Positions 8,318 to 17,816 of a DNA stretch of 64,000 nt are shown here, one piece after another. The notes beneath the pieces are model-generated. The model had not been told where the DNA came from and ran no database searches. It was given only the letters and a program-made list of their open reading frames with translations. Position 1 is the stretch's first letter. Every line of letters begins with the position of its first letter. This stretch comes from an uncultured Lewinella sp. GTDB taxonomy: Bacteria; Bacteroidota; Bacteroidia; Chitinophagales; Saprospiraceae. Position numbers and translations under genes: made by a program. The DNA lies in the NCBI GenBank assembly GCA_937873655.1, contig CALMYQ010000093.1, forward strand, positions 147,473-211,472. The letters run 5' to 3'.

Positions 8318-10915
8318 ATGATGCTACTGGAGCGCGACAGCAGCCTTGACAAACTGCGGGCCATCTACCGCGAACTCGGCCACGGACGAGGACATTCGAT
8401 CTTTATCATTGGAGAAGCAGGGATCGGAAAAACCGCATTGGTGAATACTTTTCTGCAGGAAGCCGGCCGACGCAGTCCGGTCCTGCTGGGCATGTGCGAT
8501 TCGCTTTTTACTCCGCGTCCGCTGGGACCGCTTTACGACATCTCTGCGCAACTGGGTGAAGACTTCTGGGCCTTACTGGGATCCGAGCCCGACAAATCCA
8601 TCATCTTTACCCGTTTCATTCAGCAATTAAGCAAGCTGAACGGGCCCGCAATCCTCGTTTTTGAGGATATCCACTGGGCCGACGCGGCTACCCTGGACCT
8701 GATCAAATTCCTTTGCAGAAGGATCAGCCGCGTGCCTTGTATGTTCATCCTTACCTGCCGCGATCGCGAGATGAACCGGGAAATTCCACTCCCCGCCCTG
8801 ATGGCAGATCTCTCTCCCGATGATTATACCCGGCTTTCTCTGGAACCCCTTTCCGAAGAGGCAGTCGGTCAACTGGCCCGGCAGGCCGGATACCCGGGGC
8901 AGGAGGTCTTTCAGCTTACCCGGGGAAACCCCTTTTTCGTCCGGGAGATCCTGGCCGACTATAGCCTGGGCATACCGGAAACCGTCAAGGATTCGGTGCT
9001 GTCGGTTTTTAACAAAGGCGATCAGGCTGTCAGGGAACTGTGGGAAAGGGTTTGCCTTTTGCCGGGACGCGTTGAACTGTGGCTGCTGGAACTGCTGAAC
9101 CCCGATTGTGTGGAGATCCTGCTGGCCTGTATCAATGCCGGTATTCTGGTCGGCGACGGCCGGTCCATATCCTTCAAACACGACCTGTACCGGCTGATCA
9201 TTGAAGAATCGCTGCCCGCGCTCAAACGCCGGGTTTTGAATAAGGAAATCCTGGAGATAATGCTGCAACACGGCGATGAGCGGATCGAACCGGCCCGGTT
9301 GGTCCACCACGCCAGAAATGCCGAAGATTTCAAAAAAGTGGCAGAACTGGCGCCGCTGGCCGCCCGTCATGCCGCCAGGCTTCACGCTCACCGGGAAGCG
9401 GCCAATCTTTACCGCGAAGCCTTGCAATATGCCGGCGATCAGCCGCCGGAGGCCCGGGCTGAGCTATTGGAGCAATGCGCCTATGAATGCTATCTGACGA
9501 ACCAGATCGAAAGCGCTAAAACCTGCCAGGAAAAAGCCCTGGCGATCTGGCGGGAGACCGGGGCGAGAATAAGAGAAGGTAATGCCTTGCGCTTCCTGTC
9601 CCGCCTCAACTGGTTTAGCGGAAATGGACCCCGCGCCGAAACCCTGGCGCAGGAAGCCGTCTCTGTGCTGGAAAACGGATTTCCTACCCGGGAAAGGGCC
9701 ATGGCCTACAGCAATCTGGCGCAACTGAAAATGCTGGCCGAGGAATCAGAAGCCTGCCTTCACTGGGGGCAGCGGGCGATCGATCTGGCGCAAAAACTGC
9801 AGGACGATGAGGTCCTGGCCCATGCGCTCAACAACGTAGGCACGATCCGGATCATGAGCAGGGGATCAGCTCTTGCAGGGGAACAAAACCTCCTGGAGAG
9901 TCTGCAGCTATCCTTAAAAAACGGTTACAACGAACACGTCGCCCGGGCTTACACCAATTTGGGATCGTCGTTCACCAGTAACCGGTTTTATCAGAAAGCC
10001 GCCGAACAACTGGCAGCGGGTATCGCCTTTTGCCGGGAACACGATCTCGATTCCTGGACCTATTATATGCTCTCCTGGCAAGCCCGGTTGCATCTGGAAA
10101 CAGGAGACCCGGTAAAGGCCGAAGAAATCGCCGCTGATCTGGTGGAAAATGCCGGCAAATATTCGACGACCCGGGTAACGGCATTGGTCGTGCTCGGGCA
10201 ACTGAAACTAAGACGGGGCGATGACGATGCGCTTCGCTGGCTAAACGAAGCAAAGGAACTGGCCCTGGCTACCGCCGAGGTTCAACGCATGGCGCCTGCG
10301 CTGGTTGGCCTCCTGGAATACCACTGGGTTTACCATCCCGATCAGATCCCGCAGGCGTTGGCAGACTGGGCAATAGACCTTCGGGGCCGGATCGGCAACC
10401 GCTGGCTGTACAGCGACCTGGAATACTGGATCTGGCGATGCGGCATCGCTCCGGTTGATCCGGCTGGATTAATGACGGGTTTCCAACTGGAGATCGAAGG
10501 GAATGCCGCGGCTGCTGCCGAAGCATGGGCGACAACCGGGTGCCCGTATTTTCAGGCCCTGGCCCTGTCTTGCGGTACAGAAACCGAACAACTGAAAGCC
10601 CTGGCGCTATTGGAACAACTCGGCGCAGCGGCCGTCGTTCAGCGCCTCAAACTCCGGATGCGGTCCGAAGGGATCAGGCGGATCCCCCGGGGCCGCCAGC
10701 GGCGAACCCGCGAAAACCCTGCTCAGCTCACCGCACGACAACTCGAAGTCCTGAAACTGCTCCGGAATGGTTTACAGAATAAAGAGATAGCCGAACAGCT
10801 CTTCATCTCCGCCAAGACCGTCGACCACCACATTTCGGCTATCCTGGCCAAGCTCGAGGTGGATACCCGTGCCAGGGCGGTGGCGGAAGCCAGATCCCTG
10901 GGGATCTTTGAATAA
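8318..10915 (+). CDS. Large ATP-binding LuxR-family transcriptional regulator (AAA/STAND, TPR, HTH)
   Basis: The 865-residue protein starts with an AAA/STAND module: Walker A GEAGIGKTALV (about 31-41), Walker B ILVFEDIHWAD (about 110-120) and RGNPFFVREIL at about 207-217. Residues about 340-700 are helical TPR-like repeats (for example ERAMAYSNLAQLKMLAEES and VARAYTNLGSS). The C-terminus (about 805-865) is a GerE/LuxR helix-turn-helix with LTARQLEVLKLLRNGLQNKE and the recognition helix ISAKTVDHHISAILAKLEV. This is the MalT/LAL layout, where an inducer sensed by the repeats licenses ATP-dependent oligomerisation and promoter activation. The flanking DUF4242 genes, with shared upstream motifs, are its likely targets. 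Confidence 0.88.
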   Translation: MMLLERDSSLDKLRAIYRELGHGRGHSIFIIGEAGIGKTALVNTFLQEAGRRSPVLLGMCDSLFTPRPLGPLYDISAQLGEDFWALLGSEPDKSIIFTRFIQQLSKLNGPAILVFEDIHWADAATLDLIKFLCRRISRVPCMFILTCRDREMNREIPLPALMADLSPDDYTRLSLEPLSEEAVGQLARQAGYPGQEVFQLTRGNPFFVREILADYSLGIPETVKDSVLSVFNKGDQAVRELWERVCLLPGRVELWLLELLNPDCVEILLACINAGILVGDGRSISFKHDLYRLIIEESLPALKRRVLNKEILEIMLQHGDERIEPARLVHHARNAEDFKKVAELAPLAARHAARLHAHREAANLYREALQYAGDQPPEARAELLEQCAYECYLTNQIESAKTCQEKALAIWRETGARIREGNALRFLSRLNWFSGNGPRAETLAQEAVSVLENGFPTRERAMAYSNLAQLKMLAEESEACLHWGQRAIDLAQKLQDDEVLAHALNNVGTIRIMSRGSALAGEQNLLESLQLSLKNGYNEHVARAYTNLGSSFTSNRFYQKAAEQLAAGIAFCREHDLDSWTYYMLSWQARLHLETGDPVKAEEIAADLVENAGKYSTTRVTALVVLGQLKLRRGDDDALRWLNEAKELALATAEVQRMAPALVGLLEYHWVYHPDQIPQALADWAIDLRGRIGNRWLYSDLEYWIWRCGIAPVDPAGLMTGFQLEIEGNAAAAAEAWATTGCPYFQALALSCGTETEQLKALALLEQLGAAAVVQRLKLRMRSEGIRRIPRGRQRRTRENPAQLTARQLEVLKLLRNGLQNKEIAEQLFISAKTVDHHISAILAKLEVDTRARAVAEARSLGIFE

Positions 10916-10956
10916 CTTACGGTCGAACTCAATGGGATATGAAATCAGGTACAAAA

Positions 10957-10988
10957 TTTAGGTAATGAATTCCCATTAAATAGGTAAT
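10957..10988. promoter_or_regulatory. Direct-repeat operator candidate upstream of the second DUF4242 gene
   Basis: TAGGTAAT occurs at 10959-10966 and 10981-10988, 22 bp apart; the second copy reads AAATAGGTAAT, the exact complement of the motif at 8262-8272. It lies 76-107 bp upstream of the DUF4242 start and just beyond the end of the LuxR-type regulator gene. Confidence 0.55.
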
Positions 10989-11063
10989 CCTCCCGTTTTC
11001 CCGCCTTCCGGTTCCGCTCAACTTTGTCCCATATTTCAATAACTCAATTTGATCATCACAACC

Positions 11064-11336
11064 ATGAAGAAATTCATCATCGAGCGGGAGATCCCGGGCG
11101 CCGGCAACCTCACCGCTGAAGAACTCAAGGCCATTTCCCAAAAATCATGCGAAGTAGTGGAGGGGCTGGATGCCCCTTACCACTGGGTACAATCCTTTGT
11201 CACCGGCAATAAGATCTATTGCATTCATATCGCTCCGGATGAAGCTACGATCCGGGAGCATGCAAAGCGCGGCGGATTTCCGGCCGATCAGGTCAATGAA
11301 GTAACCGCTCTTTTTGACCCCACGACCAGTGTGTAG
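11064..11336 (+). CDS. DUF4242 domain protein, cytosolic
   Basis: The ATG at 11064 is preferred over an upstream in-frame TTG at 11049 because it begins KKFIIEREIPGAGNLTAEEL, the usual N-terminus of this small family. The 90-residue product ends with ...HAKRGGFPADQVNEVTALFDP, closely matching DUF4242 proteins, and contains HWVQSFVTGNKIYCIHIAPDEA in the middle (two strands and a helix). There is no signal peptide, unlike the relative at 7789-8163. It is in the same direction as the LuxR-type regulator, 148 bp downstream, with its own repeated motif upstream, so it is probably a regulated target. Confidence 0.8.
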   Translation: MKKFIIEREIPGAGNLTAEELKAISQKSCEVVEGLDAPYHWVQSFVTGNKIYCIHIAPDEATIREHAKRGGFPADQVNEVTALFDPTTSV

Positions 11337-11341
11337 CAGAA

Positions 11342-13780
11342 TTATTTCATTTTCGCTTCCGGTATTACAACGTTGATCGTTGTGCCAGCATCAGGCAAAC
11401 CGTCCGAGCTCACGGTAAGCCTGATGCTACCCGGTGTTTGTTTGCTTCGGATGACCACAAGCGCCCGTCCGTGCCAGGCTTTACGGGTATCGCTTACATA
11501 GGGATCCAGGTCCTTGATATCGCCGTTGGCTACACCGGCAATGATTCCGGGGCCTTCGACCCTGAAATGGAGCCGGTTATCCGCATTGGGTTGGAAAACG
11601 CCGGCCTGGTCGGTGATATTTACGGTAATGAAGGACAGGTCCTGGCCGTCGGCGCTCAAAGTGGTCCGGTCGGCGGACAACCGGATGCCGGAAGCTTCCC
11701 CGGCGGTTTGCAAAACGATTGTTTCCCCTTCCTGCCCGTCCTCAACCCCGACAGCTTTCAATACGCCGGGGGAATAGGGCAGGATGAAAGTTGCTTTGAA
11801 TTCCTGATCCCTGGCAGTGGGCTGTTCGCCGATGAACCGGTCGTTCAGATAAAGCCGGACTTTCGGGTATTTTGCATACACCTCGACCTGTAAGTCTTTT
11901 CCTTCGTACCCGGGCCAGGTCCAGCTCTCCCAGGTCGGCCACACTGCCCACTTGGTAGTATGGATCTCCAGCGGGGCAGGTTCGGGTTCCCGGACTGCCA
12001 TGTAGAGCTTTTCATCATCGTTGTACAGCATGCTCCGGTAATGGGAAACCGGCTTTCTCCAGCCGGTCAGGTCGATGTCGCCGCAATAGGCGGCATGCCA
12101 GGGAAACATACTCCGTTCCCAGTGTTCGCCGGTCACTTCACCGGAGTAGAACCAACGGCCGATGCCGGACTCGCCGAGATAGTCCATCGCCGTCCAGACA
12201 AAATCGCCGATGATATAGTCGTGTTTTTGCACCATGTCCCGGATGTAAAACGCATCCTTCGGGAAGGACTCGGTATGCAGCACGATACGGGAAGGCACCC
12301 TTTCATGATCTGATTCGGCGAGGTGCATATGGTAATTGTAACCGCAAACATCATGCTGTGCCATCAGCGGATCGAATGACGCCCAATCCTCGTCCCCCCC
12401 GGTCATCGCCGAGGTGACGGGCCGGGTAGGATCAATTGCGCGAACGGCGCCGGCAAGCATTTTAGCCGTTTCAACGGCTTCCGGTTTTTTACGTTCGTAA
12501 ATCTCATTTCCGATGCTCCACATAAAGACGGAAGGGTGGTTGCGGTCGCGCAGGACCATCGATTCAATGTCCCGCTGCCACCATTCGTCAAAAATACGGG
12601 CGTAATCGTAAGGATTTTTTTTGGATCGCCAACCGTCAAAGGATTCATCCAGCACCAACAGGCCGATCCGGTCACAGGCGTCAAGGAATGCCTCCGAAGG
12701 CGGGTTATGGGCCGTGCGAACGGCATTGAACCCGGCGGCCTTCAGCAATTCAGCTTTCCGTTGCTCTGCCCGGTCAAAAGCCGCCGCTCCCAGACAGCCG
12801 TTGTCGTGATGTACACACCCTCCATTGATCAAAACAGTTTTTCCGTTGAGCTGAAACCCATTTTCGGGGGTGAATCTTATGGAACGGATGCCGACGGTCA
12901 GATCCGTCACGCCGTCAATGGTCTTTTTATTCCGGATCACCTCGATCCCGGCCCGGTATAAATAGGGGTTTTCCGGCGACCATAACATTGGATTTTGGAC
13001 ATCGATGGTTTGGCTGATCTCTTTTTCACAGTTTGGCGGCAAGTCGATTCTGTTGTCTTTTTTTCCGACCTTCTCTCCGCGCTGATCAGACAACTGAGCG
13101 GATAAAACCACCCGCTGCGGGGAGGCAGTCTCATTTTTGATCCGGGTTTTGATCAGCACAGTTGCCTGTTCCGGACTAGCTTCCGGCGTTGTAACGGCAA
13201 CCCCCCAATGGTCGATGTGCACCGGCTCCGACACCTCGAGCCATACATGCCGGTATATGCCCGAACCGCTGTACCACCGGCAATTCTTTTGCTGTGCGTT
13301 GTCTACACTTACCGCAAGGACATTTTCCGCGCAGATATGGAGAAATGGCGTCAGGTCATACCGGAAAGACGTGTATCCATAAGGATGTGCACCCAGGGAT
13401 TTTCCATTAATGAATACTTCGGCATTCATGTAAACCCCCTCGAAGTAAACAGATACAAGCTTCCCCTGCCAGGAAGCGGGGACCGTGAACTTTTTCCGGT
13501 ACCAGCCGACACCCGCAGGCAGGTATCCTCCGTCGTTACCCATTGGATTATTCGGATCCAATTGCCCCTCGATGCTCCAATCGTGCGGCAGATTGAGGGT
13601 TCGCCAGTTTTCGTCCCTGAAACCGGGTTGGCCCGCCCCGGGGCTATCCTCCAGGGAGAATTTCCAGTTATCATCGAAAAGCTGTTTCCGTTCAACCCTG
13701 TCGGGGGCTTGGGTATTTCCCGGAATGCTTTGGATGGTGAGCAGGAGGAGGATGAAAACTGGTTTGAAATGGCCTTTCAT
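11342..13780 (-). CDS. Secreted glycoside hydrolase family 2 (beta-galactosidase-like)
   Basis: The ATG at 13780 starts a signal peptide (GHFKPVFILLLLTIQSIPG), preferred over the TTG at 13804. The 812-residue protein has the GH2 order: jellyroll with LPHDWSIEGQ, immunoglobulin-like domain, TIM barrel with acid/base Glu in MWSIGNEIYERKK and HNPPSEAFLDACDRIGLLVL, nucleophile Glu in VLHTESFPKDAFY, then C-terminal beta domains of the DUF4982/invasin type. It should hydrolyse a beta-galactoside, -mannoside or -glucuronide in the periplasm or on the surface. The divergent gene is an AraC regulator, and a motif shared with other minus-strand genes of this locus lies 65 bp upstream. Confidence 0.92.
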   Translation of the reverse strand: MKGHFKPVFILLLLTIQSIPGNTQAPDRVERKQLFDDNWKFSLEDSPGAGQPGFRDENWRTLNLPHDWSIEGQLDPNNPMGNDGGYLPAGVGWYRKKFTVPASWQGKLVSVYFEGVYMNAEVFINGKSLGAHPYGYTSFRYDLTPFLHICAENVLAVSVDNAQQKNCRWYSGSGIYRHVWLEVSEPVHIDHWGVAVTTPEASPEQATVLIKTRIKNETASPQRVVLSAQLSDQRGEKVGKKDNRIDLPPNCEKEISQTIDVQNPMLWSPENPYLYRAGIEVIRNKKTIDGVTDLTVGIRSIRFTPENGFQLNGKTVLINGGCVHHDNGCLGAAAFDRAEQRKAELLKAAGFNAVRTAHNPPSEAFLDACDRIGLLVLDESFDGWRSKKNPYDYARIFDEWWQRDIESMVLRDRNHPSVFMWSIGNEIYERKKPEAVETAKMLAGAVRAIDPTRPVTSAMTGGDEDWASFDPLMAQHDVCGYNYHMHLAESDHERVPSRIVLHTESFPKDAFYIRDMVQKHDYIIGDFVWTAMDYLGESGIGRWFYSGEVTGEHWERSMFPWHAAYCGDIDLTGWRKPVSHYRSMLYNDDEKLYMAVREPEPAPLEIHTTKWAVWPTWESWTWPGYEGKDLQVEVYAKYPKVRLYLNDRFIGEQPTARDQEFKATFILPYSPGVLKAVGVEDGQEGETIVLQTAGEASGIRLSADRTTLSADGQDLSFITVNITDQAGVFQPNADNRLHFRVEGPGIIAGVANGDIKDLDPYVSDTRKAWHGRALVVIRSKQTPGSIRLTVSSDGLPDAGTTINVVIPEAKMK

Positions 13781-13844
13781 GTTAAAGCGGTTTTGTCCGG
13801 ACAAGGTCTGTTTCCGGCCAAGATAGTTAAATTAAAACTTAAGG

Positions 13845-13856
13845 AATTCAAACAAT
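13845..13856 (-). promoter_or_regulatory. Motif ATTGTTTGAATT upstream of the GH2 gene
   Basis: The 12-mer AATTCAAACAAT (plus strand) is found here and again exactly at 17334-17345, with a 9-bp match at 20450-20458 and a looser one near 19422. Each lies 65-120 bp upstream of a minus-strand gene in the AraC-controlled region, in the same orientation. It may be an AraC operator or an extended promoter element. Confidence 0.4.
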
Positions 13857-13896
13857 CCTAAAATGACTGAATTCCTTATATTTGTATATAATTGCT

Positions 13897-14754
13897 ATGC
13901 GGACCATTTCTGAATATAATACCAGGCTAAAATTGAAAGGTTTCAACGCCTTTCAAATTGAAGCGGACGGAAACGCTACCCGCGTTTACAGCCGTAAGGA
14001 ATTCTACAAGATCTGCCTCACGACCGGCAAAAGCAGAATTCACTATGCGGACCGGAGTTTCGAAGCGGAAGGGACCATTCTTTTCTTCGGAAACCCGCAT
14101 ATCCCCTATTCCTGGGAAACGCTTTCAACGACCTATGCAGGCTATACCTGTTTGTTTTCAGAAGATTTCCTGGATCCGCATAACCGTTCGGAAAGCCTGC
14201 AGCAGTCACCGCTGTTCAAAATAGGCGGCACGCCTATCCTGGAGATCATCCCCGAGCAACGGGATTTTTTGAATCGGATCTTTCGGAAAATGATCGAAGA
14301 GCAGCAGTCTGATTATGTGAACAAAGATGACCTGATCCGCAACTACATCAACCTGATCCTGCATGAAGCGCTGAAGTTACAACCTTCCAAAAGGTACGAT
14401 CAAAGTAAAAATGCCGCGGTTCGGTTGACTTCGGTTTTCATGGAACTGCTGGAAAGACAATTCCCCGTCGAAAGTCCGGACAGCCCCCTTGAATTAAGGC
14501 GTGCGAAAGATTATGCGGAAAATCTGGCCGTACATGTGAACCACCTCAATCGCTCGGTCAAAGAAGTTACCGGCAAATCAACGACTTCCCATATTTCCGA
14601 CCGGATAATAGGCGAAGCAAAAGCCATATTGCACCATACGGACTGGAATATTTCAGAAATTGCTTTTGCCCTGGGTTTTGAATACCCCACGTACTTCAAC
14701 AACTTCTTTAAAAAACATACGGGGGCAAGTCCTTCTGCTTTCAGGAAGGTTTGA
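13897..14754 (+). CDS. AraC family transcriptional regulator
   Basis: The ATG at 13897 is preferred over the TTG at 13882. The 285-residue protein has a cupin-like N-terminal sensing half (about 1-140) and a C-terminal double helix-turn-helix ending ISEIAFALGFEYPTYFNNFF and KKHTGASPSAFRK, the standard AraC signature. It is a close paralogue of the protein at 19437-20339: both share RLTSVFMELLERQFP-like and HVNHLNRSVK-like segments. A TATATTTG at 13877-13884, matching the Bacteroidota -7 box TAnnTTTG, lies just upstream. The gene is divergent from the GH2 gene and followed within 21 bp by a carboxylesterase, so it probably controls this locus. Confidence 0.88.
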   Translation: MRTISEYNTRLKLKGFNAFQIEADGNATRVYSRKEFYKICLTTGKSRIHYADRSFEAEGTILFFGNPHIPYSWETLSTTYAGYTCLFSEDFLDPHNRSESLQQSPLFKIGGTPILEIIPEQRDFLNRIFRKMIEEQQSDYVNKDDLIRNYINLILHEALKLQPSKRYDQSKNAAVRLTSVFMELLERQFPVESPDSPLELRRAKDYAENLAVHVNHLNRSVKEVTGKSTTSHISDRIIGEAKAILHHTDWNISEIAFALGFEYPTYFNNFFKKHTGASPSAFRKV

Positions 14755-14774
14755 TCTTTCGAAAACCACATTAT

Positions 14775-16358
14775 ATGCCAAAACCGGGTATCATTTTATC
14801 CATTTTCCTGCTCTTTTTTTCATCGTGCAAAACAGACCGGCACGACCAACAGGACGCGTTGATAAATTTTGACCAGGTGCCCGTTGAGGGAGGGCTTGTA
14901 GCCGGTGTTCCGGGTAAAGAAGGTAAAGTTCATGTATTCAAAGGGATCCCCTATGCAGCGGCGCCGGTTGGTGAGCTCAGATGGAAAGCACCTGCACCCG
15001 TTAAAGCCTGGGAAGGGGTCAAAAAGTGTGATATTTTTGCGGCAAGTGCCATGCAGCCTTCGCCCGAACCGTTTTATATGTGGACCGAAGAATTCCTGAT
15101 CCCCAAAGCACCCATTGATGAAGATTGTTTATACCTCAATATATGGACCGGCGCAAAAACGGTTGATGAAAGAAGGCCGGTAGTCGTGTGGGTACATGGT
15201 GGCGGATTTACCTCCGGAAGTGGTTCCGTGCCGATCTATGACGGTGAAGCTATGGCTGAAAAAGGCGTCGTTTTCGTCAATATCAATTATCGTTTGGGCA
15301 TATTGGGGTTCTTTGCCCATCCTGAACTGACCCGGGAGTCTGCCGGAAACGCCTCGGGCAATTATGGGTTGATGGATCAGATAGCGGCACTGAAATGGGT
15401 TAAAAACAATATCACGGCGTTTGGCGGAGACCCGGAAAACATCACCATTGCCGGGCAGTCCGCCGGCTCGGTCAGTGTCGTATTTCTGGTCGCCTCTCCA
15501 TTGGCCAAAGGACTTTTTCAAAAAGCAATCGCGCAAAGCGGTGCGGGTTTGCTGAGCAGGACGCCGGGACCGGAAAGCGCGGCGCTTTTAAATTTGCAAC
15601 AGGCTGAACAAGCGGGGATGAAAGTTGCCGATGAATTGCAGGCCGGCTCAATAGCCCGGCTCAGGGATATCCCTGCAGGGGAATTGAGTAAAATAAGATT
15701 TCCATCACACCCGATCATTGACGGATACGTTTTGCCTGAAAGTCCGGCCAGGATCTTTCGGGAGAACAAGGAAAATGAAATCAGCTTGCTCACCGGCTGG
15801 AATGAGGACGACGGGATCGTTATTAGAGGGGTTGAAAAAGCGAAAGCCTTTGAACGAAGCATTTTAACCCAATGGGCTGCTGCCGGACCCGAACTCCTGG
15901 GTTTCTATCCCGCCACCAACGATTCCGTAGCTGCCATAGCGCAAAAACACCTGCAAAGGGATATTGTCTTTGGCGCCCAGAATTATACCCTGGCCAATCT
16001 GGTCAGCAGTCAGGGAAAGGCTGTTTATGTGTACCGCTTTACCCGCGAAGTGCCCGCCGGGCAGTACGAGGATTTTGGGGCTTTTCACACCGCCGAAGTC
16101 CCGTATGCCTATAATAACCTGAAATTCATGGACCGGCCATTTAACCCCATTGACTACCAACTGGCTGACCTGATGTCTTCTTTTTGGGTCAATTTTATTA
16201 CATCCGGGAATCCAAATGCCGATGGACTCCCGGAATGGCCTGAATACCATGTGCAATCCCGTGAAATTATGGTTCTGGGGGCTCAGCAACAAAAGGGAAT
16301 GATCCGCGATACGCTGAGCCTGAATTTCTTACAGGAAAGGTTAATGGTTGAAAAATAG
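14775..16358 (+). CDS. Type B carboxylesterase, predicted lipoprotein
   Basis: The ATG at 14775 gives PKPGIILSIFLLFFSSCKTD, a lipoprotein signal with Cys at about residue 19, and is preferred over the TTG at 14751. The 527-residue protein shows the type B carboxylesterase order: VWVHGGGFTSGSG oxyanion hole, NYRLGILGFF, the nucleophile elbow GQSAGS in DPENITIAGQSAGSVSV, and the catalytic His region FGAFHTAEVPYAYNN. It should cleave ester side groups from a carbohydrate or aromatic substrate outside the inner membrane. It follows the AraC regulator by 20 bp on the same strand, so the two may be cotranscribed. Confidence 0.9.
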   Translation: MPKPGIILSIFLLFFSSCKTDRHDQQDALINFDQVPVEGGLVAGVPGKEGKVHVFKGIPYAAAPVGELRWKAPAPVKAWEGVKKCDIFAASAMQPSPEPFYMWTEEFLIPKAPIDEDCLYLNIWTGAKTVDERRPVVVWVHGGGFTSGSGSVPIYDGEAMAEKGVVFVNINYRLGILGFFAHPELTRESAGNASGNYGLMDQIAALKWVKNNITAFGGDPENITIAGQSAGSVSVVFLVASPLAKGLFQKAIAQSGAGLLSRTPGPESAALLNLQQAEQAGMKVADELQAGSIARLRDIPAGELSKIRFPSHPIIDGYVLPESPARIFRENKENEISLLTGWNEDDGIVIRGVEKAKAFERSILTQWAAAGPELLGFYPATNDSVAAIAQKHLQRDIVFGAQNYTLANLVSSQGKAVYVYRFTREVPAGQYEDFGAFHTAEVPYAYNNLKFMDRPFNPIDYQLADLMSSFWVNFITSGNPNADGLPEWPEYHVQSREIMVLGAQQQKGMIRDTLSLNFLQERLMVEK

Positions 16359-16367
16359 CTGCAGATA

Positions 16368-17234
16368 TCACTTCAATTGTCCGCCGTAAACAGGAAACAT
16401 ACTGGCATCCCCATAATCCTTGATCGGTTCCACATTTTTCAAAAACGCCATATCCTCATCGGAGATCACAAAGTCTACGGCGGCATTATTTTTCATGTGG
16501 GCCGGATTTGCCGTTTTGGGCAGGGGCAGCAAACCAAGTTGAAGGCAGTAACGGATAGACAATTGCGGTACCGAAACGCCATATTGCTCAGCCATTTTGG
16601 TTATGATCTGATTTTTCATCAACTCGCCGTGCCCGATCGGTGAATAAGCCTCCACCAATATGCCGTTATCCTTGCAGTATTGGATCAGCTCTTTGGGCGT
16701 ATTGCTGATGTGTGCCAGTACCTGATTGACCATCGGTTGTACCGTGCAGGATCCAAGAATATTATCCAGGTCAGCTTTTTCGAAGTTCGAAAGCCCGATG
16801 GCACGAAGCTTTCCGGCTTTATAGGCTTCTTCGAGCGCGCTCCATGCTTCGCGGTTCCCCTCAAAATAAGGATCTTCATCGTGGAATTCCATCCATGGCC
16901 TGGGGCTGTGAATGATCATCATGTCGATATAATCCAACCCCAGCGTTTTGAGTGATGCGTCTATGGATGCCGCAGCTTCTTTAAACGACTTTACTTCGGC
17001 AGCCAATTTGGTGGTCACAAACAGATCTGCTCTTTTCACACCGCAGGCTCTGACGCCTTCACCCACTCCGTATTCATTCTGGTATGCCTGGGCGGTATCA
17101 ATATGCCGATAACCGATCTCAACGGCATCCTTCACGGCCTGTACAACATCATTATTGTTGATAAACCACGTTCCGAGTCCCAGTTTCGGGATCTGTACCC
17201 CGTTAGAGAGGGTATACTTTTCTTGTAAGATCAT
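16368..17234 (-). CDS. Aldo/keto reductase (2,5-diketogluconate reductase-like)
   Basis: The ATG at 17234 starts ILQEKYTLSNGVQIPKLGLG, the usual family N-terminus; an upstream frame to 17312 has no supporting similarity. The 288-residue protein has the NADPH-dependent AKR features: GYRHIDTAQAYQNE (Asp and Tyr of the active site), VTTKLA (Lys), IIHSPRPW (His), GLSNFEKADLD, and the C-terminal SIRYCLQLGLLPLPKTANPA coenzyme motif. It should reduce a sugar-derived or other aldehyde or ketone in the cytosol. It is convergent with the carboxylesterase gene (9-bp gap). Its upstream region carries the 12-bp motif at 17334-17345. Confidence 0.9.
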   Translation of the reverse strand: MILQEKYTLSNGVQIPKLGLGTWFINNNDVVQAVKDAVEIGYRHIDTAQAYQNEYGVGEGVRACGVKRADLFVTTKLAAEVKSFKEAAASIDASLKTLGLDYIDMMIIHSPRPWMEFHDEDPYFEGNREAWSALEEAYKAGKLRAIGLSNFEKADLDNILGSCTVQPMVNQVLAHISNTPKELIQYCKDNGILVEAYSPIGHGELMKNQIITKMAEQYGVSVPQLSIRYCLQLGLLPLPKTANPAHMKNNAAVDFVISDEDMAFLKNVEPIKDYGDASMFPVYGGQLK

Positions 17235-17333
17235 AACAGTAAGTTCTTTTTTAATTTTTTGAGCATCTTTTCGGGACAAAGTTACTCCCGGCAGCCCCCT
17301 GGTGCATAACAAGAATCAAATCAAAATGTAAGA

Positions 17334-17345
17334 AATTCAAACAAT
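17334..17345 (-). promoter_or_regulatory. Second copy of the AATTCAAACAAT motif, upstream of the aldo/keto reductase
   Basis: This is an exact 12-bp match to 13845-13856, in the same orientation relative to a minus-strand gene and 100 bp upstream of its start. Confidence 0.4.
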
Positions 17346-17351
17346 GAAACA

Positions 17352-17816
17352 TCACTTAAATAAGCGTTGAGTAAAAATGGACAGATCGTCGCGCCAGTTG
17401 TTCCAGGTATGTCCGCCACCGGTCTCCACATATTCATACTTCATGCCGATATCATCCATTTTCTTTCTGAAATCCTGATTCCCTTTATAGATCATTTCCA
17501 TATCGTCAACGCCCATCCCCATCCAGTACAGTTTATAACCGTTGTCCCGTTGCCGTTTTAGTTTTTCATCCTTATCCTGATAAACGGGAGGCGAAGTGTC
17601 ATTTCCCGGAGGCCGGACACCCAGTGCAGAGGAAAATAACCCTGTATAGTCGAAGGTGTTGGGGTAATACAGGGAAATGCTTGCCGTATGAAAGCCACCC
17701 ATCGACAGGCCTGCTATTGCCCGGCCCTCTTCCATAGTAGGTTGTGGAAGCGTTTCACCATGGACGGATCCACATAGGGCCGACCCGGCTGGTGTAGGCA
17801 ATATGCATGCTCTCAC
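17352..17816 (-). pseudogene. C-terminal remnant of an esterase-D-type (feruloyl/enterochelin esterase-like) gene
   Basis: The 154-codon frame matches only the end of a secreted esterase: the nucleophile elbow AGLSMGGFHTASISLYYP and the catalytic-His tail ETGGGHTWNNWRDDLSIFTQ. A full family member is about 270-380 residues, with a signal peptide and oxyanion-hole region that are missing here. The first 25 codons (up to about 17735) look like frameshifted remains: in another frame, short stretches such as GDSGIMPVDEGRS remain between 17790 and 17865. No start with similarity is present, so the gene is probably dead. Confidence 0.7.
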
